The position numbers and the translations under genes are program-made. Below, one piece after another: positions 38,077 to 46,950 of a stretch of DNA of 64,000 nucleotides. Source of the stretch: Microbacterium thalli (lineage in GTDB: Bacteria > Actinomycetota > Actinomycetes > Actinomycetales > Microbacteriaceae). A model generated the notes under the pieces. The model had not been told where the DNA came from, did not search any database, and saw only the letters and a program-made list of their open reading frames with translations. The stretch's first letter is position 1; every line of letters starts with the position of its first letter. The DNA is taken from the NCBI RefSeq assembly GCF_028737325.1, contig NZ_JAQZCH010000002.1, forward strand, positions 806,001 to 870,000, read 5' to 3'.

Positions 38077-38427
38077 TCAGGCGAGCGTCTGCGCGACGCG
38101 CCGCACCTCGGTCTTGCGTCCAGCGCGTAGCGCCTCGATGGGGGCCATGCCGATGGACTCCTCACGAGCGAACAGCCACTCGATCGTCTCGTCGTCCGAG
38201 AAGCCGGCGTCGTGCAGAACGGTGATCGTTCCGCGCAGCGACGACAACGGGGCGCCGTCGATGAAGAACGCAGCGGGAATGCGGAAGACGCCGTCCTGGC
38301 GGCTTCCGATGAGGTGATTCTCATCCAGCAGGCGACGGACCCGGCTCAGCGACTCCCCCGTCAGCTCGACGACCTCGGGCAGGCTCAGCCAGGACACGGG
38401 AATGACGGGGTTTTCGGCATCGCTCAC
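38077..38427 (-). CDS. Rv2175c-type DNA-binding protein
   Basis: 116 residues from a GTG at 38427; in-frame extension to 38514 is possible but less conserved-looking. A winged helix-turn-helix-like N-terminus (SWLSLPEVVELTGESLSRVRR) and a C-terminal domain with AFFIDGAPLSSLRGT and WLFAREESIGMAPIEAL match the Rv2175c family, a DNA-binding substrate of kinase PknL in M. tuberculosis. The kinase gene is close by. GATAGT lies six bases before the GTG. Confidence 0.87.
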   Translation of the reverse strand: MSDAENPVIPVSWLSLPEVVELTGESLSRVRRLLDENHLIGSRQDGVFRIPAAFFIDGAPLSSLRGTITVLHDAGFSDDETIEWLFAREESIGMAPIEALRAGRKTEVRRVAQTLA

Positions 38428-38507
38428 CTCTTCACTATCCCACCTTCCCGGCGGGCCGGAATGACGACGGCCCGCAGCTTTCACATCAGTAACAGCAGTC
38501 ACTTCGG

Positions 38508-38536
38508 TTGACACCTCTCACAGGCCCGTGTCAGCG
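38508..38536 (+). promoter_or_regulatory. TTGACA box and dyad before the LysM gene
   Basis: A perfect TTGACA (38508-38513) is followed after 17 bases by a weak -10 (TCAGCG). The box is half of a dyad TGACAC-N13-GTGTCA (38509-38533). It is upstream of the GTG at 38565 and may be a regulated promoter. Confidence 0.4.
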
Positions 38537-38564
38537 TTTCGGAGACCTCCGAGAAGGGACCCCC

Positions 38565-39758
38565 GTGCATCGCGAGCCGATCCGCCACCCCCGCCGCGTC
38601 CGGCAACGACTCACCGGCGTCGTCGCGCCCGCCGTCGTGGGCTCGATCGCGCTGAGCCTGAGTGCTCAGCCCGCGGTCGCCGCGGAACCTCAGCAGCGGG
38701 ACACGCCGTTCGGTCACGACGCCCGGGCCCTGCGGCCGGCCGCGCCGACCGCGGTCCAGCCGGCGAGCCGGCCCGACGAGCACGTGGTGGGCCTCGGCGA
38801 CACCGTCAGCCGCATCGCCGCTCAGCACGGGCTGCGCACCGCCGACCTGTTGGCCTGGAACGGTCTGGACTGGTCCGCCGTCATTCGTCCCGGCGACGTC
38901 ATCCGTCTGTCCGGCAGTTCCGCCCCGAGCACCACCGCCGCGGCCCCGGGCGGCACCGGCCGCTCGCACACCGTCGCGGCCGGTGAGACGCCGTGGTCCA
39001 TCGCCCACGCCGCCGGGGTCGGGGTCGACGAGCTGCTCGGAGCCAACGGGCTCGCCGGTGACGCCGTGATCTTCCCGGGTCAGACCCTGACGGTCCCCGG
39101 GAGCGGCCCGGCGACTCCCGCGGCGGACGTCGCGGTCGTGCCCGCTGCGGCGCCCATCGCCGCCGGGTCGCACACGGTCGGTGCGGGCGACACGCTGTCG
39201 GCGATCGCCGCGCAGCACGGCCTCGGCCTGGACGCCGTCCTCGCCGCCAACGCTCTCGACCGGTCCTCGATCATCTACCCCGGACAGTCCCTCGTCATCC
39301 CCGGCGCTGCCGCGGCGCCCGCCGCGGTGGTGACCCCGGCCCTCGACCTCGGGCTGGACGCCGAACAGATCGCGAATGCCCGCCTCATCATTCAGGTCGG
39401 ACGCGACCGCGGGGTGCCCGACCGCGGCATCGCGATCGCCCTGGCCACGGCCATGGTGGAGTCCTGGATCCGCAACCTCGATTGGGGCGACCGCGATTCG
39501 CTGGGCCTGTTCCAGCAGCGACCGAGCACCGGCTGGGGAACCCCCGACCAGGTGCGCGACCCCGTCCGATCGACCGCGACGTTCTTCGGTGGCGCCGGTG
39601 ACCCGAACGGCGCCGACACCCGCGGGCTGCTCGACATCCCCGGCTGGGAGTCCCTGCCCTTCACCGACGCGGCGCAGGCCGTCCAGGTGTCGGCTCACCC
39701 CGAGCGGTACGGCCAGTGGGAACAGCAGGCATATCTCTGGCTGGCCGCACTCGGGTGA
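38565..39758 (+). CDS. Secreted LysM protein with lysozyme-like domain
   Basis: 397 residues from a GTG with GAGAAGGGA upstream. Signal peptide ends near AVAAEPQQ. Three LysM repeats follow, each with a GDT/GET-type start and a PG end (VGLGDTVSRIAAQH, VAAGETPWSIAHAA, VGAGDTLSAIAAQH). The C-terminal ~130 residues (IANARLIIQVGRDRG, AMVESWIRNLDWGDRDSLGLFQQRP) are a lysozyme or transglycosylase-like domain with a candidate catalytic Glu in MVES. It probably binds and cuts peptidoglycan outside the cell. pknL starts 74 bases later. Confidence 0.85.
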   Translation: MHREPIRHPRRVRQRLTGVVAPAVVGSIALSLSAQPAVAAEPQQRDTPFGHDARALRPAAPTAVQPASRPDEHVVGLGDTVSRIAAQHGLRTADLLAWNGLDWSAVIRPGDVIRLSGSSAPSTTAAAPGGTGRSHTVAAGETPWSIAHAAGVGVDELLGANGLAGDAVIFPGQTLTVPGSGPATPAADVAVVPAAAPIAAGSHTVGAGDTLSAIAAQHGLGLDAVLAANALDRSSIIYPGQSLVIPGAAAAPAAVVTPALDLGLDAEQIANARLIIQVGRDRGVPDRGIAIALATAMVESWIRNLDWGDRDSLGLFQQRPSTGWGTPDQVRDPVRSTATFFGGAGDPNGADTRGLLDIPGWESLPFTDAAQAVQVSAHPERYGQWEQQAYLWLAALG

Positions 39759-39820
39759 TACCCGGCGAACCCGGGTGCCCCGAGGGTGAGCCGCTGCCCG
39801 GGCTCGCGGCATCCGCTCCG

Positions 39821-39826
39821 TAGAAT
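39821..39826 (+). promoter_or_regulatory. Candidate -10, leaderless pknL
   Basis: TAGAAT ends six bases before the GTG at 39833, which therefore is preferred to the ATG two codons later. Confidence 0.6.
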
Positions 39827-39832
39827 CACTCC

Positions 39833-41788
39833 GTGAGCATGAGCCAGCAGACCGACCCGCTGATCGGCCGACTGGTCGACCAGCGGTACCGCGTCCGTGC
39901 TCGCATCGCCCGCGGCGGCATGGCGACGGTCTACGTCGCGACCGACCTGCGGCTCGAGCGCCGCGTCGCCCTGAAGGTGATGCACGGCCACCTGTCGGAC
40001 GATTCGGTCTTCCAGAGCCGGTTCATCCAGGAGGCGCGATCGGCCGCGCGCCTGGCCGACCCGCACGTCGTCAACGTGTTCGACCAGGGCCAGGACGGCG
40101 AGATGGCCTACCTGGTGATGGAGTACCTGCCGGGCATCACGCTGCGTGAGCTGCTCCGCGAGCAGAAGCGCCTCACGATCCCCCAGACCATCACGATCAT
40201 GGACGCGATCCTGTCGGGACTGGCCGCGGCGCACCGTGCCGGCATCGTGCATCGCGACGTCAAGCCCGAGAACGTCCTGCTCGCCGAGGACGGACGCATC
40301 AAGATCGGCGACTTCGGCCTCGCCCGCGCCACGACCGCGAACACCGCGACCGGCCAGATGCTGCTCGGCACGATCGCCTACCTGGCCCCTGAACTCGTCA
40401 CTCGCGGCACGGCCGACGCCCGCAGCGACATCTACGCACTCGGCATCCTTCTTTACGAGATGCTGGCCGGCGAGCAGCCGTACAAGGGCGAACAGCCCAT
40501 GCAGATCGCCTATCAGCACGCGACCGACTCGGTTCCCCGGCCCAGCGCCAAGAACCCCGGCGTGCCCGAGCAGCTCGACGAGCTCGTCCTGTGGGCGACC
40601 GAGCGCGAACCCGACGAACGCCCGCTCGACGCGAAGGTCATGCTCGACCGCCTGCGCGAGATCGAGCGCGAGCTCGGCGTATACCCGCAGGTCGTGCGCA
40701 CGGCGCCGGCCGGCGCGCACGAGATCGTCTCCGACGACGACGGTTCCGGTTCGGGCGAGGTGACCAAGCTGATGCCGGGCACCTTCACGGCGCCCCCCGT
40801 CACGACGGACGTCGACAACGCCACACGGCTACGCCGCCAGTCGCGTCGCAACCGCACGCGCGGCGCGTGGCTCGTCATGCTCGTCATCGCCCTCGCCGCC
40901 CTCGCCGGCGGCGCGGGCTGGTGGTTCGGCTCCGGGCCGGGATCGCTCGTCGCGGTTCCCGACGTCCGCGGGCTCAGCTTCGTCGAGGCGCAGGACGCCC
41001 TCGTCGCGCAGGGCCTGCAGGCCACCGAGTCGGGCGAGAGCAGTCTCGACGTCCAAGAGGGGCTCACGATCCGCACCGATCCCGATCCGGGCGCGCGGCT
41101 CGATCGCGAGGCGGTCGTGACGGTCTACGTCTCGCGTGGCCCCGCCGAGGTGTCGATCCCCGCCCTTTCGGGTCAGACCGAAGAGGCGGCACGCGAGCTT
41201 CTGCGACAGAACGTCGTAGCGGTGGCCGACCAGGCCGAGGCGGAGTTCGATCCGGATGTCGCCGCGGGCACCGTCATCCGCGCATCCGTGCAGCCCGCTG
41301 CCGGTGGTGACCCGGTCGACTGCTCCGAAGGATGCCTCGTCCGCCAGGGAGACGCCGCCACATTGCTCGTCTCGCGTGGCGCCGTGCCGGAGGTGTCGGG
41401 CATGAGCGTCGAGCGCGCCACGCGGACGCTCACCGACGCGGGACTCGAGGTCTCGGAAGAGAACCGCACGGACGCGAGCACCCGCATCGCCCAGGGCGAC
41501 GTCATCGGCATCCTCGGTCGGGACGAGGACGGAAACTGGCGGCCCGGCGACGTCGTCACCCTCATCGTCTCGACCGGTCCCCCGCTCTTCGAGGTGCCGG
41601 ATGTCGTCGGTCAGACGCGCGACGCCGCCGCCGAGACGCTCCGCGGCGCGGGGTTCGAGGTGTCGTACTCGGCGCTGTGGAACATCTGGCCCGACGGATT
41701 GACCAAGGTGACGGCCCAGGATCCGGCGGGCGGCAGCATGCACGTTCGCGGCACCACGATCACGCTGCAGATCACCGCGACCGGCTGA
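39833..41788 (+). CDS. pknL: Ser/Thr protein kinase with PASTA domains, PknL type
   Basis: 651 residues. Kinase domain 15-275: RGGMATVY loop, K48, HRDVKPEN with D142, DFG at D160 and a Thr-rich activation loop (ATTANTATG). Juxtamembrane linker, one helix (about 345-366), then four PASTA repeats, each opening VPxVxG-like (VAVPDVRG, VSIPALSG, AVPEVSG, FEVPDVVG). Extracellular PASTA repeats sense muropeptides or lipid II. The gene lies near the prenyl synthase, Rv2175c-type gene and aroG, the pknL neighbourhood; the M. tuberculosis form lacks PASTA repeats but corynebacterial PknL has them. Confidence 0.93.
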   Translation: MSMSQQTDPLIGRLVDQRYRVRARIARGGMATVYVATDLRLERRVALKVMHGHLSDDSVFQSRFIQEARSAARLADPHVVNVFDQGQDGEMAYLVMEYLPGITLRELLREQKRLTIPQTITIMDAILSGLAAAHRAGIVHRDVKPENVLLAEDGRIKIGDFGLARATTANTATGQMLLGTIAYLAPELVTRGTADARSDIYALGILLYEMLAGEQPYKGEQPMQIAYQHATDSVPRPSAKNPGVPEQLDELVLWATEREPDERPLDAKVMLDRLREIERELGVYPQVVRTAPAGAHEIVSDDDGSGSGEVTKLMPGTFTAPPVTTDVDNATRLRRQSRRNRTRGAWLVMLVIALAALAGGAGWWFGSGPGSLVAVPDVRGLSFVEAQDALVAQGLQATESGESSLDVQEGLTIRTDPDPGARLDREAVVTVYVSRGPAEVSIPALSGQTEEAARELLRQNVVAVADQAEAEFDPDVAAGTVIRASVQPAAGGDPVDCSEGCLVRQGDAATLLVSRGAVPEVSGMSVERATRTLTDAGLEVSEENRTDASTRIAQGDVIGILGRDEDGNWRPGDVVTLIVSTGPPLFEVPDVVGQTRDAAAETLRGAGFEVSYSALWNIWPDGLTKVTAQDPAGGSMHVRGTTITLQITATG

Positions 41789-41814
41789 CGCCCCTCCGGC
41801 CGCCGGCCGACACG

Positions 41815-41855
41815 ACACTGCCCTGCTCCGCGGTGATCCGCGTGCAGGGCAGTGT
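41815..41855. terminator. Hairpin between pknL and aroG (convergent)
   Basis: Outer arms of 12 bp (41815-41826 and 41844-41855) enclose a second 5-bp stem. GTTCG follows on the plus strand. It can end both transcripts. Confidence 0.8.
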
Positions 41856-41875
41856 TCGTGGGGGCGGGGCCCGGG

Positions 41876-43210
41876 TCAGCGCTTCTCGAGCTCCTCGGCG
41901 ACGAGGAAGGCCAGCTCGAGGCTCTGCATGTGGTTCAGGCGTGGGTCGCACAGGCTCTCGTAGCGGGTCGCAAGGCTCGCCTCGTCGATCATCTCCGAGC
42001 CGCCCAGGCACTCCGTGACGTCGTCTCCGGTGAGCTCGACGTGGATGCCGCCGGGGAAGGTGCCGACCGCGCGGTGGGCCTCGAAGAAGCCGCGCACCTC
42101 GTCGACGACGTCGTCGAAGCGACGCGTCTTGTAGCCGGTGGGCGTCGTGATGCCGTTGCCGTGCATCGGGTCGGTCACCCACAGCGGCGTCGCGCCCGAG
42201 TCCTTGACCGCTTCGAGCAGCGGGGGCAGCGCGTCGCGGATCTTTCCGGCACCCATGCGCGTGATGAACGTCAGACGGCCCGGCTCGCGCTCGGGGTCGA
42301 GCTTGTCGATCAGCGCGAGCGCCGTGTCGGTGCTCGTGGTGGGGCCGAGCTTGACGCCGATGGGGTTGCGGATCTTCGAGAAGTAGTCGACGTGGGCGCC
42401 GTCGAGCTCGCGCGTCCGCTCACCGATCCAGAGGAAGTGCGACGAGGTGTTGTACGGCGTGTTCGTGCGCGAGTCGATCCGCGTCATCGGACGCTCGTAG
42501 TCCATCAGCAGGCCTTCGTGGCCCGTGTAGAACTCGACGCCGCGCAGCTCGTCGAAGTTGGCTCCCGCCGCCTCCATGAACTTGATCGCGCGGTCGATCT
42601 CGCCGGCGAGGCCCTCGTACCGGGCGTTCGCGGGGTTCGAGGCGAAGCCCTTGTTCCACGAGTGCACCTCGCGCAGATCGGCGAAGCCGCCCTGCGTGAA
42701 CGCGCGGACGAGGTTCAGCGTCGAGGCCGCCGTGTGGTAGCCCTTGAGCAGCCGCGCGGGGTCGGGCTGGCGCGAGGCCGCCGTGAAGTCGTAGCCGTTG
42801 ACGATGTCGCCGCGGTAGGCCGGCAGCGTGATGTCGCCGCGGGTCTCAGTGTCGCTCGAGCGCGGCTTGGCGAACTGCCCGGCCATGCGGCCCATCTTCA
42901 CGACGGGCATCGAGGCGCCATAGGTCAGCACGACCGCCATCTGCAGCACCGTCTTGATCCGGTTGCGGATCTTCTCGGCCGTCGCGCCGGCGAAGGTCTC
43001 GGCGCAGTCGCCGCCCTGCAGCAGGAAGGCTTCTCCGGATGCCGCGCGCGCGAGGCGTTCGCGGAGGATGTCGACCTCTCCGGCGAAGACGAGGGGCGGG
43101 AGCGTCGCGATCTCAGCCGACACCGCAGCGACGGCGTCGGGGTCGTTCCACGCCGGCTGCTGCTTGATGGGAAGATCGCGCCACGTGTCGAGTGAATCCA
43201 GCGTAGGCAC
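41876..43210 (-). CDS. aroG: Class II DAHP synthase
   Basis: 444 residues from a GTG. Class II (plant-type) motifs: FLLQGGDCAETF with the metal Cys, KMGRMAGQFAKPR, GYHTAASTLN, IRNPIGVKLGP, RMGAGKIRDALPP, VTDPMHGN and HVELTGDDVTEC. It condenses phosphoenolpyruvate and erythrose 4-phosphate in the first shikimate step. It is transcribed alone, convergent with pknL, as in mycobacteria. Confidence 0.97.
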   Translation of the reverse strand: MPTLDSLDTWRDLPIKQQPAWNDPDAVAAVSAEIATLPPLVFAGEVDILRERLARAASGEAFLLQGGDCAETFAGATAEKIRNRIKTVLQMAVVLTYGASMPVVKMGRMAGQFAKPRSSDTETRGDITLPAYRGDIVNGYDFTAASRQPDPARLLKGYHTAASTLNLVRAFTQGGFADLREVHSWNKGFASNPANARYEGLAGEIDRAIKFMEAAGANFDELRGVEFYTGHEGLLMDYERPMTRIDSRTNTPYNTSSHFLWIGERTRELDGAHVDYFSKIRNPIGVKLGPTTSTDTALALIDKLDPEREPGRLTFITRMGAGKIRDALPPLLEAVKDSGATPLWVTDPMHGNGITTPTGYKTRRFDDVVDEVRGFFEAHRAVGTFPGGIHVELTGDDVTECLGGSEMIDEASLATRYESLCDPRLNHMQSLELAFLVAEELEKR

Positions 43211-43216
43211 GGGGCA

Positions 43217-43222
43217 AGTCTA
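43217..43222 (-). promoter_or_regulatory. Candidate -10, leaderless aroG
   Basis: TAGACT ends six bases before the aroG GTG. Confidence 0.6.
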
Positions 43223-43256
43223 GTCCGCGGCGACGGGCGCCTCGGCCGTGTGACGC

Positions 43257-43952
43257 TCAGCCCTGCTGCTGCTGCTGCGCCGCGCGTTCCTTGACCGACG
43301 ACGCGTAGACGTCTTCGTACTGCTGCTCACCCAAACGCTGCAGCGCCACCATGATCTCGTCGGTCACCGAGCGCAGCACGTACCGGTCGCTCTCCATCCC
43401 CTGGAAGCGCGAGAAGTCGAGCGGTTCGCCGATGACCATGCCGACGCGCCCGACGCGCGGGATGCTGCGCCCGATGGGCATGACGGCGTCGGTGTCGACC
43501 ATGACCACGGGGATCACGGGCACGCGCGCCTCGAGCGCCATGCGAGCAAGACCGGTGCGGCCCCGGTAGAGCTTGCCGTCCGGGCTGCGGGTGCCCTCGG
43601 GGTAGATGCCGAGCAGGTCGCCGCGGCCGAGCACCTGGAGACCGGTGTTGAGGGAGGCCTCCGAGGCCTTGCCGCCCGTGCGGTCGATCGCGATCTGGCC
43701 GGTGGCCTTCATGAACACACGCGTGGCCCAGCCTTTGAGGCCGGACCCGGTGAAGTAGTCGCTCTTGGCGAGGAACGACATCGGGCGGTCGATCATGAGC
43801 GGCAGGAAGACCGAGTCGCTCACCGACAGGTGGTTGCTGGCGAAGATCGCCGCACCGGAGGCGGGGACGTTGCGTCGGCCCACGATCCACGGTCGGAAGA
43901 CCGCTTTCACGATCGGTCCGATGAAGACGTACTTCATCAGCCAGTAGAACAC
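43257..43952 (-). CDS. plsC: 1-acyl-glycerol-3-phosphate acyltransferase family protein
   Basis: 231 residues. HX4D catalytic motif at H41/D46 (NHLSVSD), then IDR and YPEGTRSPDG substrate motifs. Membrane-associated by a hydrophobic N-terminus. Likely acylates lysophosphatidic acid or a related lipid acceptor; compare Rv2182c in the same neighbourhood. GTG start three bases after the ROK stop, so co-transcribed. It ends in a run of five Gln encoded by a CAG repeat. Confidence 0.9.
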   Translation of the reverse strand: MFYWLMKYVFIGPIVKAVFRPWIVGRRNVPASGAAIFASNHLSVSDSVFLPLMIDRPMSFLAKSDYFTGSGLKGWATRVFMKATGQIAIDRTGGKASEASLNTGLQVLGRGDLLGIYPEGTRSPDGKLYRGRTGLARMALEARVPVIPVVMVDTDAVMPIGRSIPRVGRVGMVIGEPLDFSRFQGMESDRYVLRSVTDEIMVALQRLGEQQYEDVYASSVKERAAQQQQQG

Positions 43953-43955
43953 CGG

Positions 43956-44888
43956 TCACCGCCCCCCGGCGAGATCGGCGACACCGATGAGCCCGGCGTC
44001 GTTGCCCAGCGTGGCGATGGCGAAGTCTGCGGGTGCGGCGTTCTCGCCGCCCGGCAGCGCACCGCGGTAGGCGGCGCGGACCGGGGCGAGCAGCGTCTCG
44101 CCGAGCTGCGCGACACCGCCGCCGATGACGAAGATCTCGGGGTCGAGCGTCGCCTGGAAGCCGCCCGCGGACTCGCCGAGAGCGGTCGCGACGCGGTGCA
44201 GCGCCTCCATGGCGCCGGGGTCGTCGGCGAGGATCAGCCGCGAGATCGCGTCGCCCGGGATGGAGCCGCGCTCGTCGCGCACCTGCGCCAGTGCGGATCC
44301 GAGCTCGGGGTCGTCGGCGATGGCGATCGCTTCGCGCTGCAGCGCGCGACCGGAGGCGTACTGCTCGAGGCAGCCGTACAGGCCGCACCCGCACAGGCGT
44401 CCGCCGCGTTCGAAGCGCACGTGCCCGAGTTCGCCGGCGGCGCCGCGTCCGCCGATGAGCAGTTGGCCGTCGATCACGACCGCTCCCCCGACGCCGGTGC
44501 CGAGGGTCAGCATGACCATGTTCGCGCTGCCGCGGCCCGCGCCGAAGCGGTACTCCGCCCAGCCGGCGGCGTTCGCGTCGTTCTCGAGGACGACGGCCAC
44601 GCCGACGCGCGACTCCAGTTCGGCCCGCAGCGGGTGCTCGACCCAGTCGATGTTGGGGGCGTGACGCATGATCGAGCGCGTGCGGTCGAGGAACCCGGCC
44701 GCAGCGACACCGACCGCGGTCACGTCGTGCGAATCGCGGAAGTGGCGGACCATGTCGGCAACGGCATCCGCCAGGGCGTCGGTGTCGGTCGGGGTGTCGA
44801 CGCGGATCCGGTCGACGATCGTGCCGTCCGCGGAGACCACGCCGCCGGCGATCTTGGTGCCGCCGATGTCGATGCCGATGTTGAGCAC
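43956..44888 (-). CDS. ROK family glucokinase
   Basis: 310 residues from a GTG at 44888 with AAGGGA six bases before it. The open frame runs much further upstream (to 46757), but that is antisense to fadD15. IGIDIGGTKIAGG, LGTGVGGAVV and the zinc motif CGCGLYGCLEQ mark a ROK sugar kinase; ENDANAAGWAE holds the catalytic Asp. Most likely glucokinase. First gene of a pair with plsC. Confidence 0.92.
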   Translation of the reverse strand: MLNIGIDIGGTKIAGGVVSADGTIVDRIRVDTPTDTDALADAVADMVRHFRDSHDVTAVGVAAAGFLDRTRSIMRHAPNIDWVEHPLRAELESRVGVAVVLENDANAAGWAEYRFGAGRGSANMVMLTLGTGVGGAVVIDGQLLIGGRGAAGELGHVRFERGGRLCGCGLYGCLEQYASGRALQREAIAIADDPELGSALAQVRDERGSIPGDAISRLILADDPGAMEALHRVATALGESAGGFQATLDPEIFVIGGGVAQLGETLLAPVRAAYRGALPGGENAAPADFAIATLGNDAGLIGVADLAGGR

Positions 44889-44929
44889 TCGTCGTCCCTT
44901 TCCGCCGACCGTTCGGCGGCGCCCCGCAA

Positions 44930-44935
44930 AGTCTA
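44930..44935 (-). promoter_or_regulatory. Candidate -10 of ROK kinase-plsC
   Basis: TAGACT on the minus strand, leaving a leader of about 35 bases with a Shine-Dalgarno. Confidence 0.5.
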
Positions 44936-44980
44936 GTGGCGCGCTTTCGCCACCGCGGGGTCGAGGGCCGGGGTCGCCGC

Positions 44981-44986
44981 TAGAGT
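44981..44986 (+). promoter_or_regulatory. Candidate -10 of fadD15
   Basis: TAGAGT about 46 bases before the fadD15 ATG, divergent from the ROK element. Confidence 0.5.
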
Positions 44987-45032
44987 GTCTGTACCCTGCC
45001 AGACGCTTCCGGTACCGAAGGAGTTGCCGCCC

Positions 45033-46868
45033 ATGAGCGCCGTCCAGTTCGAAGTCCCTGCCGTCGTACCCGCCGACCCCGACGCGAACATCACCGACCT
45101 GTTGGTCGACCGTGTGAAAGCCAGCCCCTCGCGCGCCCTGTTCGCCGTGCCGGAGAACGGCGGCTGGCGCGATATCTCCGCCGCCGACTTCCAGCGCGAG
45201 GTCATCGCGCTCGCGAAGGGATTCGTCTCGGCCGGTGTCGAGCCCGGCGACAAGGTCGGGTTCATCGCCCGCACCACCTACGACTGGACGCTCGTCGACT
45301 TCGCGCTCTTCTTCGCCGGGGCCGTGATGGTGCCCATCTACGAGACGAGCTCGGCATCGCAGATCGCGTGGATCCTCACCGACTCGGGCGCGACGACGGT
45401 CATCGCCGAATCGTCCGAGCACGCCGACCGCATCGCCGAGATCCGCGCGACCGTGCCGCTCGTCCGCGAGGTCTGGACGATGGGGGCGGGCGACCTCGAC
45501 ACCCTGCGCGCGGGCGGACGGGGTGTCGCCGACGACGAGATCGAGCGCCGACGCAATCTGGCCGTCGGCTCGGACATCGCCACCCTCATCTACACGTCCG
45601 GCTCGACCGGGCGCCCGAAGGGATGCGTGCTCACGCACAGCAACTTCGTCGAACTGGCCCGCAACTCCGGCGAGGCGCTGACGGAGGTCGTCAACCACCC
45701 GGGCGGCGCCTCCACGCTGCTGTTCATCACGACCGCCCACGTGTTCGCGCGCTTCATCTCGATCCTCAACGTCCACGCGGGGGTCAAGACCGGGCACCAG
45801 CCCGACACGAAGCAGCTGCTGCCGGCGCTCGGATCGTTCCAGCCGACGTTCCTGCTCGCCGTCCCGCGCGTGTTCGAGAAGGTGTACAACTCGGCCGAGC
45901 AGAAGGCCGAGGCGGGCGGCAAGGGGAAGATCTTCCGCGCCGCCGCGCACGTCGCGATCGAGCACTCGCGGCTGCTGCAGGAGGGGAGGAAGATCCCCCT
46001 GCTGACGAAGGTGAAGTTCCGCCTGTTCGACCGCCTCGTCTACAGCAAGCTCCGCACCGCCATGGGCGGACGCGTGCAGTACGCCGTCTCGGGCTCGGCG
46101 CCGCTCGGCCCGCGCCTGGGACACTTCTTCCACAGTCTCGGCGTGACGATCCTCGAGGGCTACGGCCTGACCGAGACGACGGCTCCGGCGACGGTCAACC
46201 TCGCCACCAAGGCGAAGATCGGCACGGTCGGCCCGGTGCTGCCCGGTGTCGGCGTGCGCCTGGGCGAGGACGGCGAGGTCGAGGTCCGCGGCATCAACGT
46301 GTTCGCGGAGTACTGGCAGAACCCCGAGGCGACGGCCGAGGCGTTCCACGACGGGTGGTTCAAGACGGGCGACATCGGCTCGTTCGACGACGACGGCTTC
46401 CTCACGATCACCGGTCGCAAGAAGGAGATCATCGTCACCGCCGGAGGCAAGAACGTCGCCCCCGCCGTGCTCGAAGATCCGATCCGCGCCAACCCGATCG
46501 TGGGTCAGGTCGTCGTCGTGGGCGATCAGAAGCCGTTCATCTCGGCTCTCGTGACGCTCGACCCTGAGATGCTCCCGACGTGGCTGGCCAACAACAACCT
46601 GGCGGGCGACATGACGCTGACGGATGCCGCGACGCACGACGTCGTGCGGGCCGAGGTGCAGCGCGCCATCGACGAGGCCAACCGCGGTGTCTCGCGCGCC
46701 GAATCGATCCGCAAGTTCACGATCCTCGACACCGAGTGGACCGAGGCGAGCGGGCACCTGACTCCGAAGATGAGCATCAAGCGCAACGTCATCCTCACCG
46801 ACTTCGCCGACGAGATCTCCGACATCTACGACGAGCCGGTCAAGACCAGCAACGTGCCCCTGGGCTGA
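45033..46868 (+). CDS. fadD15: Long-chain fatty acid-CoA ligase, FadD15 type
   Basis: 611 residues from the ATG at 45033 (GAAGGAG upstream). AMP-binding motifs: IYTSGSTGRPKGC, GYGLTETT, and WFKTGDIG plus GRKKEIIVTAGGKN. It activates fatty acids to acyl-CoA via acyl-AMP. The NVAP context after GGKN and the long C-terminus fit the FadD15 group, and its position downstream of pknL/aroG fits Rv2187. Confidence 0.94.
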   Translation: MSAVQFEVPAVVPADPDANITDLLVDRVKASPSRALFAVPENGGWRDISAADFQREVIALAKGFVSAGVEPGDKVGFIARTTYDWTLVDFALFFAGAVMVPIYETSSASQIAWILTDSGATTVIAESSEHADRIAEIRATVPLVREVWTMGAGDLDTLRAGGRGVADDEIERRRNLAVGSDIATLIYTSGSTGRPKGCVLTHSNFVELARNSGEALTEVVNHPGGASTLLFITTAHVFARFISILNVHAGVKTGHQPDTKQLLPALGSFQPTFLLAVPRVFEKVYNSAEQKAEAGGKGKIFRAAAHVAIEHSRLLQEGRKIPLLTKVKFRLFDRLVYSKLRTAMGGRVQYAVSGSAPLGPRLGHFFHSLGVTILEGYGLTETTAPATVNLATKAKIGTVGPVLPGVGVRLGEDGEVEVRGINVFAEYWQNPEATAEAFHDGWFKTGDIGSFDDDGFLTITGRKKEIIVTAGGKNVAPAVLEDPIRANPIVGQVVVVGDQKPFISALVTLDPEMLPTWLANNNLAGDMTLTDAATHDVVRAEVQRAIDEANRGVSRAESIRKFTILDTEWTEASGHLTPKMSIKRNVILTDFADEISDIYDEPVKTSNVPLG

Positions 46869-46872
46869 CGGC

Positions 46873-46926
46873 CCGACGAGAACGGCCCGGCGGATGATCG
46901 CTCATCCGCCGGGCCGTTCTCGTCGG
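46873..46926. terminator. 25-bp perfect hairpin between fadD15 and def
   Basis: Arms 46873-46897 and 46902-46926 are fully complementary around the loop TCGC. It lies between convergent genes, with no T-tract on either strand. Confidence 0.85.
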
Positions 46927-46950
46927 CATCGCGGGGTGCGACGCCCCGCC

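Noticed and set aside
43262..43277. CTG repeat resembling a phase-variation tract
   Set aside because: It encodes five Gln at the end of the acyltransferase; triplet changes would not shift the frame.
44889..46757. Upstream extension of the ROK kinase frame
   Set aside because: It covers fadD15 on the other strand; the GTG at 44888 has a good ribosome site and the conserved IGIDIGGTK follows directly.
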